Shown: positions 22,764-35,848, numbered from the stretch's first letter. The stretch is 64,000 nt of DNA from Gnetum montanum (GCA_015680685.1 MNCI01003660.1:258090-322089); one strand, 5' to 3'. Made by a program: numbers and translations. Notes: generated by a model from the sequence alone, not told the origin.

Positions 22764-24300
22764 AGGTTTTGTACCACATCAAAGGGATCTTGTCAAAAGG
22801 ATCACATCGACACGATGGCTTCATTAACAGGATCCTGTCAATGAGGCTTACGACCAAAAATTTCTATAGTAAAAATGAGGATAAAAAGATTAAGTTTGAA
22901 TGTGAAATTAATGTTGTTGGAGACCTAGAAATGTCATGAACATTATGAAATAATGGAAGAGGGCTAGATAGATCATTTAAAGGAGTTTTGAGTTGGAGAA
23001 TGAATTTTAAGGAGTGCATAGTTGGACGCAATCAATGGAATGCACAAAGGATTTGATCACCAAAAATGCCCAAGGATAAGAAACTTAACTAGCCCAACCA
23101 AGAGGTATGTAAGTGGATCCTCCCCATGCCCTTATTGACCTTGCATTTCTTCAAACTAAGAAGTCCATGGACCCCATGGGTGATTAATGGTTGTAGAAAG
23201 TTAAGGACTAAATCTCATAAGAATCTACCTAATAATTTCAACACATCAAACTAAGACATCGAATGAAACCATGAAAAACTGACAATGAGGTGAATTATGG
23301 GAAGCAGTAGTGAATGAGAGAGAAGGTGAAATGGAGTCCCAAATCATGGTCACATGAAGTCCCTTGTAGAGTTCATAGTTAATATGACATAATAACAACC
23401 ATCCTTAGTCAAAATTTAAAATAATCACTTTTAGTGACTTCGCATCAACACTCTAAGACTAGTCCATCCTCAGAAGACACAAGAGCATTCCCACAAAGAA
23501 ATCACCATTCCTCAAAGAGAAGAAAAGAGAAGTAGGAAGTGAGTTAGGACCTTAGTTAGAGAGGACCTTTAGGCATGGCTAACATGTCTTTCTAGTTGCA
23601 TAACTAGTGCTTGTAGTCCATGATTTTTTCTAAGGGGTGTGCTATGAATTTTCATCATTTTTTTTTGAATTTTATATTTTTATGATTTTTTTGGATGGGA
23701 ACCACACTATGCAAAGACTTTAACTTTCTATTATTGGTCAACAATGGAATGGTGAAAAATTCATGAAAACACTCATGCACCCAAGAGGGTAGACAAGCAT
23801 AGAGAGCATTAAGTCCCCTTGAAGTCACATCTTTGTCTTTCCATTCAATCTTTTCCAAGTTTGAAAACTACCAAGATCACAAGTTTGTTAAAAGTTTCAT
23901 TAAGGAAGTGACCTCATATTTCCAAAACAAGAAACACCATAGAGTTTGTGGATGGGCGCATGACATGAACTCACTGCTTATTTCATAAAAAAGAAACCAT
24001 GTCTTAGTTATTGATACCAAAATTCAAAGATAGAATCTAAACATTACCAATCAAATAACATTATAGTACAAACCACGATCAACAAATAGCTACAGTTGCA
24101 ATTAGTCTTAGTAGCAAGAAAGAAAAAACAAAACATACATAAGAAAAGCATAAGAAAAACACAACTCAAAATAAAGTAAAATATAAAAGAAATTGTAAAA
24201 TAGGCAAGAAGATAAAATGTACCAAATATTGTGTAAAAAAAATGTTAAAAATAAGAAAAAATGAAAAACTAAGGAGCCACTTTGTATGATCTAAGATGGA
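22764..24300 (-). other. Noncoding region between integrase and leader
   Basis: Colinear with 43800-44940 and 50030-51350. Landmarks are 'gtggatcctcccc' (23113), 'agtgacttcgcatcaac' (23434), 'aggggtgtgct' (23634) and an A-rich stretch 24110-24270. No protein motif was recognised. A minus-strand frame of 67 codons at 23858-23655 has weakly similar translations in the two other copies. Confidence 0.6.
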
Positions 24301-24310
24301 TGACCATCTT

Positions 24311-25700
24311 TCACATGATCAAGTTGGAAGGAGGAGATTCAAAAAATTGGACATGCTTGTCCATCTGAGGATGTGTTATGCCCATTAGCTCTCTTAGGCT
24401 CCTAGAAAAGTTTAATTTGTTGCATGTTGACCAACATTTTCTTATTTGGACTTTCAATTTTATATAACAACATGGCCCTAGAAGGAAAGGTATCATAGAT
24501 AAAGTAAGGTCCTTCCCATAACCTTTGAAACTTAGTCTTTTGTGGCACATCTATAGGGTTCTAGTAAAGGACCTTGTCTCCTGGTTAAAATTTTACCTTC
24601 CTTATTTTAAGATCATGGTGTTGTTTGTTGAATGTCTTGTGCACTTCATTCAAGAATAGGACCACCAATCAATTCTCATCTACCACTTTGAGGTTTATCA
24701 ATTTTTCTTTTTGTGCTAGGCTTAGGTCTAGGTCAAGGTCATAGGCTGTTGACAATGTATGAAGCTCAAACTAGATAGGAAGAGTTCGTAGTTTATTGTA
24801 CAATAGCTCATAGGGAGAATAGCCTATAGGAAGTTTCCAAGTTGAGAAATAGGCCTAAAGAGCATTGTTAAGTTTAGTGCTCCAGTGTCTCTTATATTTG
24901 CTAACTATTCTTGTTAAGATATTAGTGACCTCCCTATTTGTAACCTCTACTTGACCATTGTCTTGGAGGTGATACAATGTTGTTAATTTATGTTCGAACC
25001 CTAAGCATTACATGAGTTTTTGAAAGGTGGTGCCTATAAAATGAGTACCATTATCAGAAATGCACATGGCACCCCAAACCTATTTACAACATTTTTTTGT
25101 ACAACCTAAGTAGCTATAGAATATGTACAATTAGTGATAGCTACTGCTTCTACCCATTTCATATAAGAGTCAACAATGACTATGATTTATGCCTTTCCAT
25201 TTGACATGGGTGTCATGGAACCCATGAAGTCAATGCCCCAAATGTTAAAGGATTCCATTGGTTGTATCCACTATTAAGGTCCCTCCATATGAGTGGTCAT
25301 CCCACCATTGTGTTGGTAGCATTAACAAGAGTGGATGAATTAGTAAGTTTCCCTAAAAAGTGTTGGCCAATAATACCTTACCATTAGGATCTTAATGATC
25401 ATGCATTTCTTAGCATATTAGCTCCAACAAGGGCCCTCATGAGCATCTTGGAGCATGAGTAGTTGGTAACCATCAGGAACACACCAACAAACCAATCCAT
25501 TGACACACATCTTGTAAAGGTGTCCATTGATCTCCATGAAATGTTTTACTTGGTGAAGAAACTATTATTTCTTCCTGTTATCTAGCTCTTGTGCATCCCC
25601 TAGGTGAAAAGGTAGGTGAGAATGCCATCATACTATTAGGTTTAGTGGGCACTTTTTTATTTATAGCACCAACAAAGAAGAGTTTACTAGGAAACTAATC
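24311..25700 (-). pseudogene. Gypsy integrase, group C element
   Basis: From the minus strand: a zinc-binding remnant (DAHEGPC, then VRYYWPT) near 25440-25370; GIDFMGSMTPMSNGKA and IIVIVDSYMKWVEA near 25240-25150, which hold the first catalytic Asp and the familiar WVEA; after a frameshift ISDNGTHFIGTTFQKLM near 25055-25005 with the second Asp; and NGQVEVTNRE near 24960 with the catalytic Glu. All three D,D,E residues are therefore still visible. The C-terminal tail down to 24311 ends near a DKHVQFFESP stretch. Stops and at least one frameshift make it inactive. It would insert the element's cDNA. Confidence 0.8.
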
Positions 25701-25749
25701 AAAAAGTGGGCTCTCCTCCTCTTTGTTGTCCCATCTCAACTAAGACAAG

Positions 25750-26250
25750 TGGTTAGCAACCATGTTTTTAGTTCCCTTTTGATCTACCATTGTGAGATCG
25801 AATTCCTATAAGATCACCAGCCACCATATGACACTAAGGCTCATCATTGATTTGTTCATAAGAAACTGAATTACACTATAGTCTGTGTGCACAAACACCA
25901 TGTACCCAAGCACATAGTGTCTAAATTTCACCAAGATGTGCACCACTGCCATCAATTCTTCTCTTTTGTGGTGTAATTCAGATGTGCATCCACAATGCTT
26001 CAGCTTGCATAGTTGATATAGTAAGGACATTTCTTATCATCCAACTATGTGAGCACAACTTCCAAAGAATAATTAAAAGCATCTGTCATGATATGAAATC
26101 ATCTAGACCAATTAGGTGCTTATAGAATTAGGAGTATCTATGAGCTTTTGCTTGAGTTGATGGAATGCATTCTCGCATTCCTCTATCTAGATGAACAAAG
26201 CATCCTTCTTTGTAAACTCCATCAATAGTTTGGCAATCTTAGAAAAATTC
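25750..26250 (-). pseudogene. Gypsy RNase H, group C element
   Basis: The open stretch 26030-25806 includes HHKREELMAVVHILVKFRHY, then VLGYMVFVHTDYSVIQFLMN. This is the gypsy RNase H pattern (YTTTEKELLAVVFALDKFR, then HTDHAALKYL). A parallel copy at 63357-63662 reads very similarly (KELIAVMYALKKFRHYVLGY). It follows the RT with only stops between. The domain would remove RNA from the RNA-DNA hybrid. Confidence 0.8.
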
Positions 26251-26329
26251 TCTATGAAGCACCAATAATAGCCCATGTGACCAAGGAATGACTAGACATC
26301 TTTAACAGTTTTTGGTTAGTGAGTAATTC

Positions 26330-27010
26330 CTTGGATGATCCTTATTTTCTTAGGATCCACTTCAATCCCTGCTTATGATATTTTGTGCCCCAAGATAATG
26401 CCCTCCTAGACCATTAGATGACTCTTTTGCCAATTGAGCCAAATGTTGGTCTCCACACACCTTTTTAGCACTTTCTCAAGGTGGTCCAGGGCTTGCTCAA
26501 ATGTAGCCCCATAGGTGGAGAAGTCATCCATGAATACTTACCCCCTACTACCAATCTACTATTGAAAGGTCCTTAGGAAAATATGTTAGAAGGTTGTAGG
26601 AACCTTGCATAGACCAAATGGCAATGTTCTGTATGCAAAAGTTTCCCAGTAACCTATGAATGTTATTTTGGCCTGATCCTTGGGTGCGATCTAGATTTGA
26701 TTACAATCACTATAACCATCCAAAAATTTATAATAATAATGCCCAAAGATGGTATCCAACACCTAATACACAAATGGCAAGGAAAAATGATCTTTGTATG
26801 TCACCATGTTCAACAACCTAAAGTCAATACAAACCCTCCACATGTCACCTATCTTTGGCACTATTGCAAGTGGGCTAACCCACTCACTTTGTGCAATGAG
26901 ATAAATGAACCCTATATTGAGGAGTTGCTCAATCACCTCTTTGATGATCTTCTTTAGTTTGGGGTTTAACAACTGCTATGATTGCCTCTTTGGCTTCATG
27001 GAGGCATCTG
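26330..27010 (-). pseudogene. Gypsy reverse transcriptase, group C element
   Basis: The open stretch 26972-26763 begins LNPKLKKIIKEVIEQLLNIG and continues with QSEWVSPLAIVPK, WRVCIDFRLLN and YKDHFSLPF, the N-terminal half of an Athila/Tat RT. The region that follows contains FAYRTLPFGLCKVP and the catalytic VFMDDFSTYG at about 26540-26515, so the DD pair is intact. HLMV-EGIILGHKIS (with a stop) and IEVDPKKI near 26420-26350 close the domain. Compared with typical Athila RTs, a short insert between VPK and WRVC is missing. Several TAG stops replace Trp or Gln. Confidence 0.85.
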
Positions 27011-27429
27011 TATAGATGTGATGTTGGCATATTTGTAGATCAATTCCAATTAGTTTATGATATGACCAAGCTAAGGCTATTGGCCATTTGTTGATCACCT
27101 TTAACATCTTCTCTTTTTATTTAGAAGTAAGATTGGAATTGATTATAACCAGCTTACCATTTGTTAGGAAAGCATATTCCATTCCAATCAGTGGAATTTT
27201 CAACTTTAGGGGCTCCTGCCTAAAGCTCTTGGGGATTTCAACCTCTTCCTAGTTTGTGTCATCAAGTTCATCATTGAAGAGTTGGCAATGAACTTGCTCC
27301 AATTCATCCATGCTGTCAACGTAGGCACTAGTCAAGCTCTCAGTTGGTTCAATGCATATTGTTAAACTGCTTTCAGGATCAGCTATCAGCCACTAGGTGC
27401 CCTCCTACTTTATGGCTATTGCATATAGG

Positions 27430-27960
27430 CACCTTTGAATTTCTATCACATTTGCACATTATCTGCTTACTGTGATAGATGTACTTTTTACAAATAATAA
27501 TTTCTACACATAGGTGCACCTTTTGTTACTATACATGATGCATGAAACTTACTTTTTCTCTATCTTTCCAAAATCATTTTCCTTGGAAATTCCAAAGAAA
27601 GGTGTCTAATGTCTAGCCATGCATTAACAGTGCTTAGCCAAGCCCTTCCCATGATGATTGGGAAGTCCCCCTTATAGTTGTCAACTTAAATCACCAAGAA
27701 ATTGACAAGATAAGACTATCCATAAATAATGATCACAATGTTCTCCACCAATCCCAAACAAATGGTGATGGACTGATCTACCAACTCAAGACAAATGTTG
27801 CTCTTCTTAAGAGAAGGCAAGTTCTAAGCTTTGTACATCTCATGAGAAATCAAATTTACACCAAAATATAAGTATAGAAGAGCCTTTCATGGCTCATTCC
27901 TAACAATTTGTAAATAGATTAGGGGCTCCCAAGATTAGTTCTTTTACTATGAAGATGGCC
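27430..27960 (-). pseudogene. Gypsy protease region, group C element
   Basis: The minus strand reads GVNLISHEMYKA, then NLPSLKKSNICLE near 27840-27780, and further on GDFPIIMGRAWLSTVNAWL near 27665-27610. The same phrases occur in the better copy at 45882-45337 (DSSFRVNLISQEMYKAWNLP). The catalytic DSG is replaced here by a Tyr-containing triplet (LYLYF), so the enzyme is dead. The acidic linker to RT (near 27390-27240) is still recognisable. Confidence 0.75.
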
Positions 27961-27999
27961 AGCCTTAATCCAATCGAAGACTACATGGGTTAACATGAT

Positions 28000-30320
28000 A
28001 GTGTGAATCTTTGAAGGCATTTAGTCTAATAGGGACTCAAAATATTATGTAGAGGATGAGAAAGAAATAGGGCTATTAGACACATGTTTCTATAAGGGCT
28101 TTGTGGGATTGTTGGTTTGAAAGAAGGGTCTCTTTTGGGGTTCATTTTTTGAACCACTCAATTGAGGAGTTGGTTGTAAGTTAATGGTCTTGGTGGCATT
28201 ACGTTGTTGTAGCTAGGATGAAATTTCATCCTATATTAATGGAGAAAATGATAATTGAGTTCAGGATGAAGGGACATGTGTAGAAGGATAAGGAGGGTAA
28301 TGAGGAAATAAGGATTCCTCTCTTAGAGACTGAACTCTATAGTATTCAAGAGGGTAGTAGTGATGTTGGAATGTAGAGAAATGGTATACTAGACATAGTA
28401 ACCATATGGATCAGGCTACCAATAAGGATACTATTGCCTTGGTGGTGACATCCCCTATGATTGTGGATGTTGCCACTAAATGGTATTGCTCATAAGGTTG
28501 TGGTGGACCTCCACTTGGATAGTAGGCTTATTGTTGGTGGAATTGCCTAGAGTTGCCTTGAGAATAAAACAACCTTCTGGGTGCTTGCCTTCTTGCCAAT
28601 CTAGGATATAGAGCATACATCGTAGAATCCTACAAGTGTGAAAAAATGGAACAACATCCCTTAGGATGTTTGTAGTGCCATATGTCATACCCACCACCAT
28701 CATCTAATTCAGATTCCACAACCTCCTCTACAACATCATCCTTGCCCTTAATCCTTTGGTGGGCATGTTTAGCTTCCTTCTTTCTCCTACGATCATGATC
28801 ACTACTTTACTCCTTGGAATGCTTTATTATTTTTAGAGTAGTTTGGGACTTCTCATCCAAAGAATCCCACTTCATCTAATGATGCCTCCTCCTCATTGTC
28901 ATAAAATCATACCTCCATTTTGGAAATAGAAGGATCCTAGTTATATTCTTCTGTACTTTCCCTTTTTCTCATATTGGACACTCAAGAGTATGTCTGATAG
29001 TTCTCATTAAAGAGCTCAAGCATCTTACTCCAATGTCTAATATATTCTAGTTCTAAGGTCTAGTACTAGCTTTTAGCTTCTTTAATGAGCATCCTTGCTA
29101 ACAACTTTAACTTTTGTCAAGCATTTTTGACATTTTGCAAGGCACATGCATCATGAAAGACTTGAAGATGATTATGTGGATCTGATTTGTATTCCCCTTT
29201 GAAATTAGAAATATTTTTCATATCCAACCATTTAATTTTACTATCTTTAACATGCTTTGTTAGGATTCTCATGGCCTATGCAATGTCCAACATATTCTTT
29301 GTTGCAAGCAGAGGCTCATCATGTTCATAGCTTCTATGATGGCCATGATGTCCATGATGCCCTCTGTTGCCCCTCCTTTCATGGTGGCGGCCTCCCATGA
29401 TTGACCACACCCCTAGTCTCTACTAGTCCAATGGACCCTATGATCATCTATGTCCCATTGATCACCTCTATCACAATCATGTCCTCTACAACTTTAGTTA
29501 GAGCTTGAGCAAGAAGAAGAAGATGTCAAAGGTGAAGAAGAGGAAGGATAGCCAACACCAGCACAATGCCTGCTACCCCCTCTTCTTCGATCATAGTCAC
29601 AATCCTCATGTTTACCCATGTTCCTACCTTGACTTCCACCTTTAGAGTCCCCATGATCATGGGACCTGATCCTACCAAAACCAAGATTGTTTACAGTGGA
29701 CTGTAAGTTCTAGTTCAAGCACTTCTCATCAAAGCCAACAGGAGGGAAGTCAATGAATTGAGAACCCCTAGAAAAGAGATCCTCTCCTTCTTTTTGGCCC
29801 AACAAGAACAAGGTGTTATTAGACCATTTCTCCTTTAATGCTTCATGACATCTCTCTTGTTATCAATCTCTTTTATGGTGTGCATCAATGGGACAGTAGT
29901 CTCAATAGTCATGGTCCTACACAACATATTCAACATTGTGCCCCTTGATGTCCAACCCCATAAGGGTTTCGAGTAGCATCATAGGAATTCATTGATCGAG
30001 CAGTAACATGTTGTTGCCCTCCATGTTCTCCATCACAACTGCTCATCCTAATGTAAGATGAAGGTGAAATCTAGTGCATGCTCATTAGGATGAGTATATA
30101 CCACTCTAGATTGCTAGGACATTGGCTAATTTGACCCCCCATGCCTTTGTTAATTGGATGTATGCTTGAATGACAATGAAGAATCAACCCTATGAGAAGA
30201 ATTCATTTTAGCACTTTTAAAAGAAAAATAATGTGTTGTTACTATTATTATTATTCTTAATGATTGCTACTTTAAGGTTTGTTACAATGTCTTTAAATAA
30301 TTTCACTAAGTCCTAGATAG
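28000..30320 (-). pseudogene. Gypsy gag, group C element
   Basis: The capsid core near 29220-28960 reads NISNFKGEYKSDPHNHLQVF, HDACALQNVKNA, KLKLLARMLIKEAKS, then HWSKMLELFNENYQTYS. This is the retrotransposon gag pattern shared with four other copies in this window. Upstream is a Ser-rich, basic segment (29590-29500). Downstream comes a short Cys/His segment near 28690-28650 (YDIWHYKHPKGCC) and a Gln/Pro/Tyr-rich tail. Numerous TAG stops. Gag would form the particle. Confidence 0.75.
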
Positions 30321-30358
30321 CGCATGTAGCTAACTAAAGTCCCTAACAATGATGTCAA

Positions 30359-31190
30359 TGATGAAAAGGGAGCAATCCCTATGCCCAATCATACGAATCA
30401 TTAGCATTCACTAAGGTATTCCACAAACTTTAGCTCTTCAAGTACACTGGGTCTAGGAAGTGAATATCAAGGACATGTTCGTTGTCTCTCCAATTTCACT
30501 TGTAAAATGCAAATGTATGGTTAAGTATCACTAAGGCACATGATTTTTTATCATTTTGTCTTTTTCACTAGATTCGCCTAAGTGCTGGAAACAAAGTAAA
30601 TTTGATGTTTAATTAATCTAATTAATCTAATAACTAGATAACACTTAACTAGTCATACCATAAGCATCTATTCCCACTTTCCATACACATCCTGAACACG
30701 TTGCCATGCTACTGGGCTACCAAGCATTAGGCACTACTGGGATTACCAAGCATAACGTATGCTCGAAGTGGTCGTACTTATGTTTGTTATTTGATTAATA
30801 TTAATTACTTAATTAAAATTCATTAAATTCAAGTGCATGAATAATAAATGCGCAAGGGAAACATTTATCTATTCCAAGTGCTGCAAGGTTTGATCAAAAA
30901 AGTTCATCTTTATTACCATTCACACTAAGGTGCTTAGGTACATCAATGCTTGAATAAAGATTCGTATACTTCTTTGACTCCTACTATGAGCACTTAGAAA
31001 ATATGTTAAGTCTAGAGAAAAAAATTACAAGAGCTTCACTACAACTAATGGAAGAAGTTCCATAAATGCAGTAGATAGGCACACATTTATAGGTGATGAC
31101 ATGGTGCCACATCGATGGATGCCCATCAATATAGGAAACCCTATGTTGATGACATCCCATTAATACAACCCAGTGACACATGATTCATCA
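30359..31190 (-). repeat. Athila/Tat LTR, group C
   Basis: Plus-strand form TGATGAAAAGG...GATTCATCA, 832 bp. It carries CACATTTATAGG near 31081 (TATA on the minus strand) and 'gatgacat' motifs beside it. To its left a decayed primer site can be read on the minus strand (TGACATCATTGTTAGGGA), so it is the 5' LTR of the pol-bearing element. The internal region of a B-type element begins directly to its right. Confidence 0.75.
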
Positions 31191-32300
31191 GTACCTTACC
31201 ATAAGCATAATATATCCTTGTGTGTTATTGATGGTTAAAGTGATCATCAATCATTCTTTCCAAGATTCAAACCGAGTCCAAACCATTTTCCAGTGACATT
31301 GTAGTGTTTCATCTCTAAGATTTACAATTGTAAGACTACCACTATTAGAAGGAGTATTACCACTTGATATATTGTCCAAGGAAGGATTTTATTCATTGTA
31401 CTTTTTTATTATTATAGATATATATATTTTTAGATTTCTAAGAACTGGTCTACCTTTAGGAATGGGTAACACATCTTTCTAGTGGGATCCCAAAAAATTT
31501 ATTCTTATGTATCAATTTTATTTGTGACTATGTCAACCTTACCAAAGAACTACCTTCAAGCATGGGTAACATGTCTTTCTAGTGACATGGTAAGGAAGCA
31601 CTTATTGTACTCTTACTCCCATTTTTGTTAGATCTTCAAGGATATAATATTTCCTTAACAATAGGATAGAACTCACAACAGTAAGCCAAGAGAATCCACA
31701 AATCTCCTTGATGTCACACCCTTTACATACCCACTTAGTTCTTCACCCTTTTGTCCAAGCATAATGATCACAAGCTTATTCTTAGTTTTATTACAAAAAG
31801 AGTATCATTATGGCCATGGTAAGAACCTCTTATTATTGGAATGGATGGATGGATGTGGTGGTCTCATTGTATAGATAATCAATCTCTTATGATTGATAAT
31901 ATAGAGAAATCTTCACCTTATTAGCACTACATCCTTCCTTATTTGATGTGTTTTATTGAAAACTGATGATAATATGTACAAGTAAAAGGAGAAAAAAAAT
32001 GAAAAATTAGAAAAGATATCAAGAATTAGAAATATGAAAAGAATGAAAAATATTAAGAAATATAAAAAATTGAAGAAATAAAAAAAGTATAGAAGAATGA
32101 GAAGATATTAAAGAATGTGAAAAATCATTAAGAAAAGAAAAAGGTATAACAAAAAATTATAAACCACAAAAAATTAGAAAACAAAACTGTTAAAAAGCAC
32201 TTATTAATTCCTAAGTTAGGATAAGGCTTCTCTCAACAACTAAACTTATGGATGAGTATTTGGAAAATGCATCCTCAATCCCCTGGATCATACACTCTGG
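31191..32300 (-). other. Noncoding 3' region of the first B element
   Basis: Colinear with the other Athila/Tat copies ('ccagtgacattgtag' 31291, 'gggtaacac' 31463, A-rich block 31980-32190). 'catgggtaacatgtctttctag' occurs twice with variation (31461 and 31563), showing a local duplication. No gene seen. Confidence 0.55.
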
Positions 32301-32559
32301 GTTGCTCACTTACCATCCTTAGTGATTTAGTTTTTCTATTATTGTCCTAGGTAATCTTGATGATAATTGAATCTTGATCATCTAAGTCCTTATTTTCTCT
32401 ATTTACTTGTGTATGATTATGGTATAATATTTCTATTTGTAAGCTCTTAGTTGGGGTTGTTTTTTTAGATTAGGAGTTAATAAGTGGTTCAGATGTTTTC
32501 ATGCATGTTTTAGATACTTTTAGGTTCTTAGTTTTTTCCTGCTAGGTGTCTTTTGGTTT

Positions 32560-34930
32560 AGTGGCCCATGCTTCCATTTGTCCACACACTTGTTTTTCAC
32601 ATACATTGTGGGTTGGTGTAGGGATTATGTTAATATTTTGAACTTTCAACCCACAACTATAACCTTTATCATTATTAGTGATGCACAGAATTTCTTGACT
32701 CTCCACAATGATAGGTTGATTTGTGATGTAGTAATGGTTGTTGCCTCTTATGTACGATTGGAAGACATTGTTTTGGTGAGGAAGGATGTTGCACTTGATT
32801 AGCCTTGTGTTAGTTTTGATGAGCCAATAGGTCTACAAGTTTTGTGCTCATGTGTGGAAATTTTCCTAAAGAAAGGATGTTTTTGAGATTGTGGTTGAGA
32901 TCTACTAACATTATCATTTACATGTATGTATGTAACACAAGTGGCATTCTTCCATTGATGTTGTGATGCCAATCCTTCCTATGTTATTGGTGGTGCATAT
33001 GGTGGAGGGAAGTATAAGAATATTGAGCATGTGATAGAGGATAAGAGGCTTGAGATGGTGATCCCACAAGAAATGTTGCTGGTTGATGATATTCAAGAGA
33101 GAGATAGTAGTGATTCAAGGTAAAGGAAGTAGAACCATTTAGAGAAATAGGTTGTTGAACATAGTAGTCATATGGGTCTAACTGGAAATAAGGGTATTAC
33201 TAGTTTGTTGATGGCATCCCCCATGAATATGGGTTTTGCCACTCCAGTTGATAATGATTTTGAGGCTGATAATAAATCCCACTTGGATAGTATGGTTGGT
33301 TGTAGGACTATCTATAATTAGCTCATGAGTAAGGTAATTTTCTAGGCATTTTCTTTTTTATGAACTTGGGATTCAAAACAAAAGTTCCAAACTCTTGTAG
33401 ATATAACATAATTAGGCAATAGCCCTTTGGATGGTCATATTGTCAGATGCCACATCCATCATCCTCTTCTATGGTTGAGTCTATAGCCTCTTCTACTACA
33501 ACTGTTTTCCCTTTTTGTTGATAAGTGTTCCTACCTATTTCTTTGGTCTTTTTTCTCTTCTTATTTTAATCACTTTATCCTTTTTGCATTATCCTCTCCT
33601 CTATGATTTTCACATATGTTGTAACTTTTTCACTCATTAATTACCACATCTTATCTATCCTTGCATCAAGCTCAGTGATAGACTTGTGTATTGGCAATGT
33701 TTGTTGTGAAATCGCCTCATCAAGATCTACTTCTTTTTCCTCATCATAGATATTGACCCTCTTCTTTTGAAGAGTTGGATCCTAGTTATATTCCTTTACA
33801 TTCTCTCATTTACATAGCTCTCCTTCTGCTTATGCCACCTGCTCAACTAACCTCTGTATCTGATGGACTTTTAATTCAGATAACTAGCCTTGGGCATAAA
33901 TCCCAAGGGCCTCTCTTGTTTGGTTATGAAGCCCATCTATGATGTGGAAAAGTCTCTTTTTTAGAGAAATCATGGCTTGGACATATATGTAGTAAAAGAT
34001 AGTATCTATCCAAGGATTCATGTTTTTCTTACCTTCATCCTTGGATTTATTTTCTCAGGTTGGACACTCTGGCATAGGTTTGGTATTTTTCATTGAAAAA
34101 CTCTAGCATTGTGGACCACTGGTGGATTGAATCTGGTTCCAATGATCTATACCAACTTTCAGCTTCATCTATTAGTGTCCTAGGAAAGAGCTTAAGCTTT
34201 TGCCACTCACTCTTGGCATTCTGCAAGGCATAGACATCATGGAAGACTTGTAAGTGATGTTGTGGATAAGAGTTATAGCCTTCCACAAATTTAGGGATGT
34301 TATTCATATCAATCCTTTTGATGTGACTTTCCCTTTATTGCCTTTTGGGTATTCTAACTACCTATGTTATCTACATCATGCTCCTAATAGCCAACAAGGG
34401 CTCATCATTATCAGACATGTCATTGCAATGATTTCTATTTCTATTTGTCTAATTATGATGATATTTTCTATTTCTATTTCTATCTTTGTCTTGACCCCTT
34501 AGTGTATCTCTATTTCTATACCTACATTCATCCTTATCATAACTAAATGTGGAAGAAGAAAAGGAAGATGAGGAACTAGGAGAATTGTCATGGCTCTTAT
34601 ATCTTTCCTTATGGTTCCTTGATTTATCTCTTCTAGGTTTGTATAAGGTCCTAGGCCTTAAGGCCCTTCTTATTCTAGGAATTACTCCATCTCCGTTAGG
34701 ATTGTCTGCATTAGTTGAATGTAGTCTGTGAGTGTAGTAAGGGTCTAAATGAACATAGGAAACCCCTACTTGTGATTGTTTACTTCAGTTTTTCTCAATA
34801 GAGATCCTATCATTTCTCCTACTAATGTTTTCATCATATGATGCATTATTGACCCTATATGAAGAAGGCATGCTTTTAACAGGTGTGAATTTGAAATATT
34901 AATAGTTTCTAAGAGATAATATAACTAATC
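32560..34930 (-). pseudogene. Gypsy gag, first B element
   Basis: The open stretch 34307-34047 is the capsid core: NNIPKFVEGYNSYPQHHLQV, then WQKLKLFPRTLIDEAESWYR and WSTMLEFFNEKYQTYARVSN. A Ser-rich, Arg-rich N-terminal part lies at 34900-34420. A Cys/His segment near 33460-33415 (GCGI, stop, QYDHPKGYC) and a His/Pro/Gln-rich tail (33300-32900) follow. The family's capsid is usually continuous over about 200 residues, so the core is close to full length. There is no protease or pol after it. Confidence 0.75.
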
Positions 34931-34943
34931 TAGATAACTAGAA

Positions 34944-34964
34944 CCATCCCTCGTAATGGCACCA
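34944..34964 (-). other. Primer-binding site, first B element
   Basis: On the minus strand TGGTGCCATTACGAGGGATGG follows the LTR end one base away. It differs from the group A site TGGCACCGTTGCCAGGGA but has the same TGG-GCC start. Confidence 0.55.
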
Positions 34965-34965
34965 A

Positions 34966-35848
34966 TGATAAGCAACATGTACCCCTATGTCCAACCATAC
35001 AAATCACAAGCATTCATGCATGATCTGGTTAAATTCTATGGATGGGACTAGTTGTGGCATCTATATTGTTAAGCATTGATCATAGGACACTATCTTCCCA
35101 CTTGGACTAGTGGTAGCTTTTTCATGTAGGGTTTAGTCCAAAGTGAGGCATATGATAATTAATGTTGTTTAGCCTTTAATACTCCTAGTTGTGAACAAGA
35201 TGAAAGTTGAGAATAGAAATCTAAATCTAAGTAATAACAGTAATGTAAATATACTCTAGCCTAGAGCGATGAGCATCCAATCTTGGCTTACTGTACACAT
35301 CTTGGGCTCTTGTAACTATTACTAGGTTACCAAGCATTATGCTACTGGGTGAACCAAGCAATAACACTACTAAATTTACCAAATGATTACACTTAAACAT
35401 TGGAAGCCAATCGTACTCATTCTGCTTTACTAATGAACAAGTAAAGTAAAATACTTGGAAATTTAAATGATCAAACTAAGAAAATAGTAAAACCTATGCT
35501 AAGTAAAATAATAAAACCAAGTTGATGCTACAATAATGAAAAGGAATCTTAATCTTTATTTCTAATAATGAACTATGCCTAAGTACACTTCACTCTAATA
35601 AAGATTATGTACAACGGCTCAACACCACACTACAAGCATTTACTTTATTGCTAAAACTATGAAAAAAAATTACAAGAATCTACCTAAGGATGGAATGAAA
35701 CTTATTTAGATCCATGCACCCAAGTGTTGTATTTATAGGCTAGCATGGATCCCATGATATCGCATATACGATGACATAGCTTATGCTATGATATCAAATC
35801 TATGATATTGAATATATGATATTGTAGCAAAAAAAAATGACTTTATCA
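34966..35848 (-). repeat. Athila/Tat LTR, group B (first copy)
   Basis: Plus-strand form TGATAAGCAAC...CTTTATCA. It shares 'ggatgggactagttgtggca', 'cttggactagtggtagct' and 'tttagtccaaagt' with the LTRs at 42103 and 53938. A TATA on the minus strand (CCTATAAATAC near 35730) is followed on its upstream side by a cluster of 'atgatat' palindromic motifs (35750-35822). Confidence 0.75.

Larger units (their letters stand above)
20151..31190 (-). mobile_element. Athila/Tat-type gypsy element, group C, with additional ORF
   Basis: Minus-strand order: LTR (30359-31190), gag, protease, RT, RNase H, integrase, noncoding region, promoter-like leader, additional ORF, truncated LTR (19958-20150). RT phrases YKDHFSLPF and VFMDDFSTYG and the gypsy order RT-RNase H-integrase place it in the Athila/Tat branch. 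It is the most complete pol-bearing copy in the window, but every domain has stops and shifts. Confidence 0.8.
31191..35848 (-). mobile_element. Athila/Tat gag-only element, group B (first copy)
   Basis: Minus-strand order: LTR 34966-35848, primer site, gag (about 34930-32560), noncoding 3' region (32200-31191), then the C-type LTR in place of its own 3' LTR. RT, RNase H and integrase are absent. The arrangement repeats that of 49314-54816. Confidence 0.65.

Noticed and set aside
32578-32802. A 74-codon plus-strand frame
   Set aside because: It is antisense to the His/Pro-rich gag tail of the first B element.
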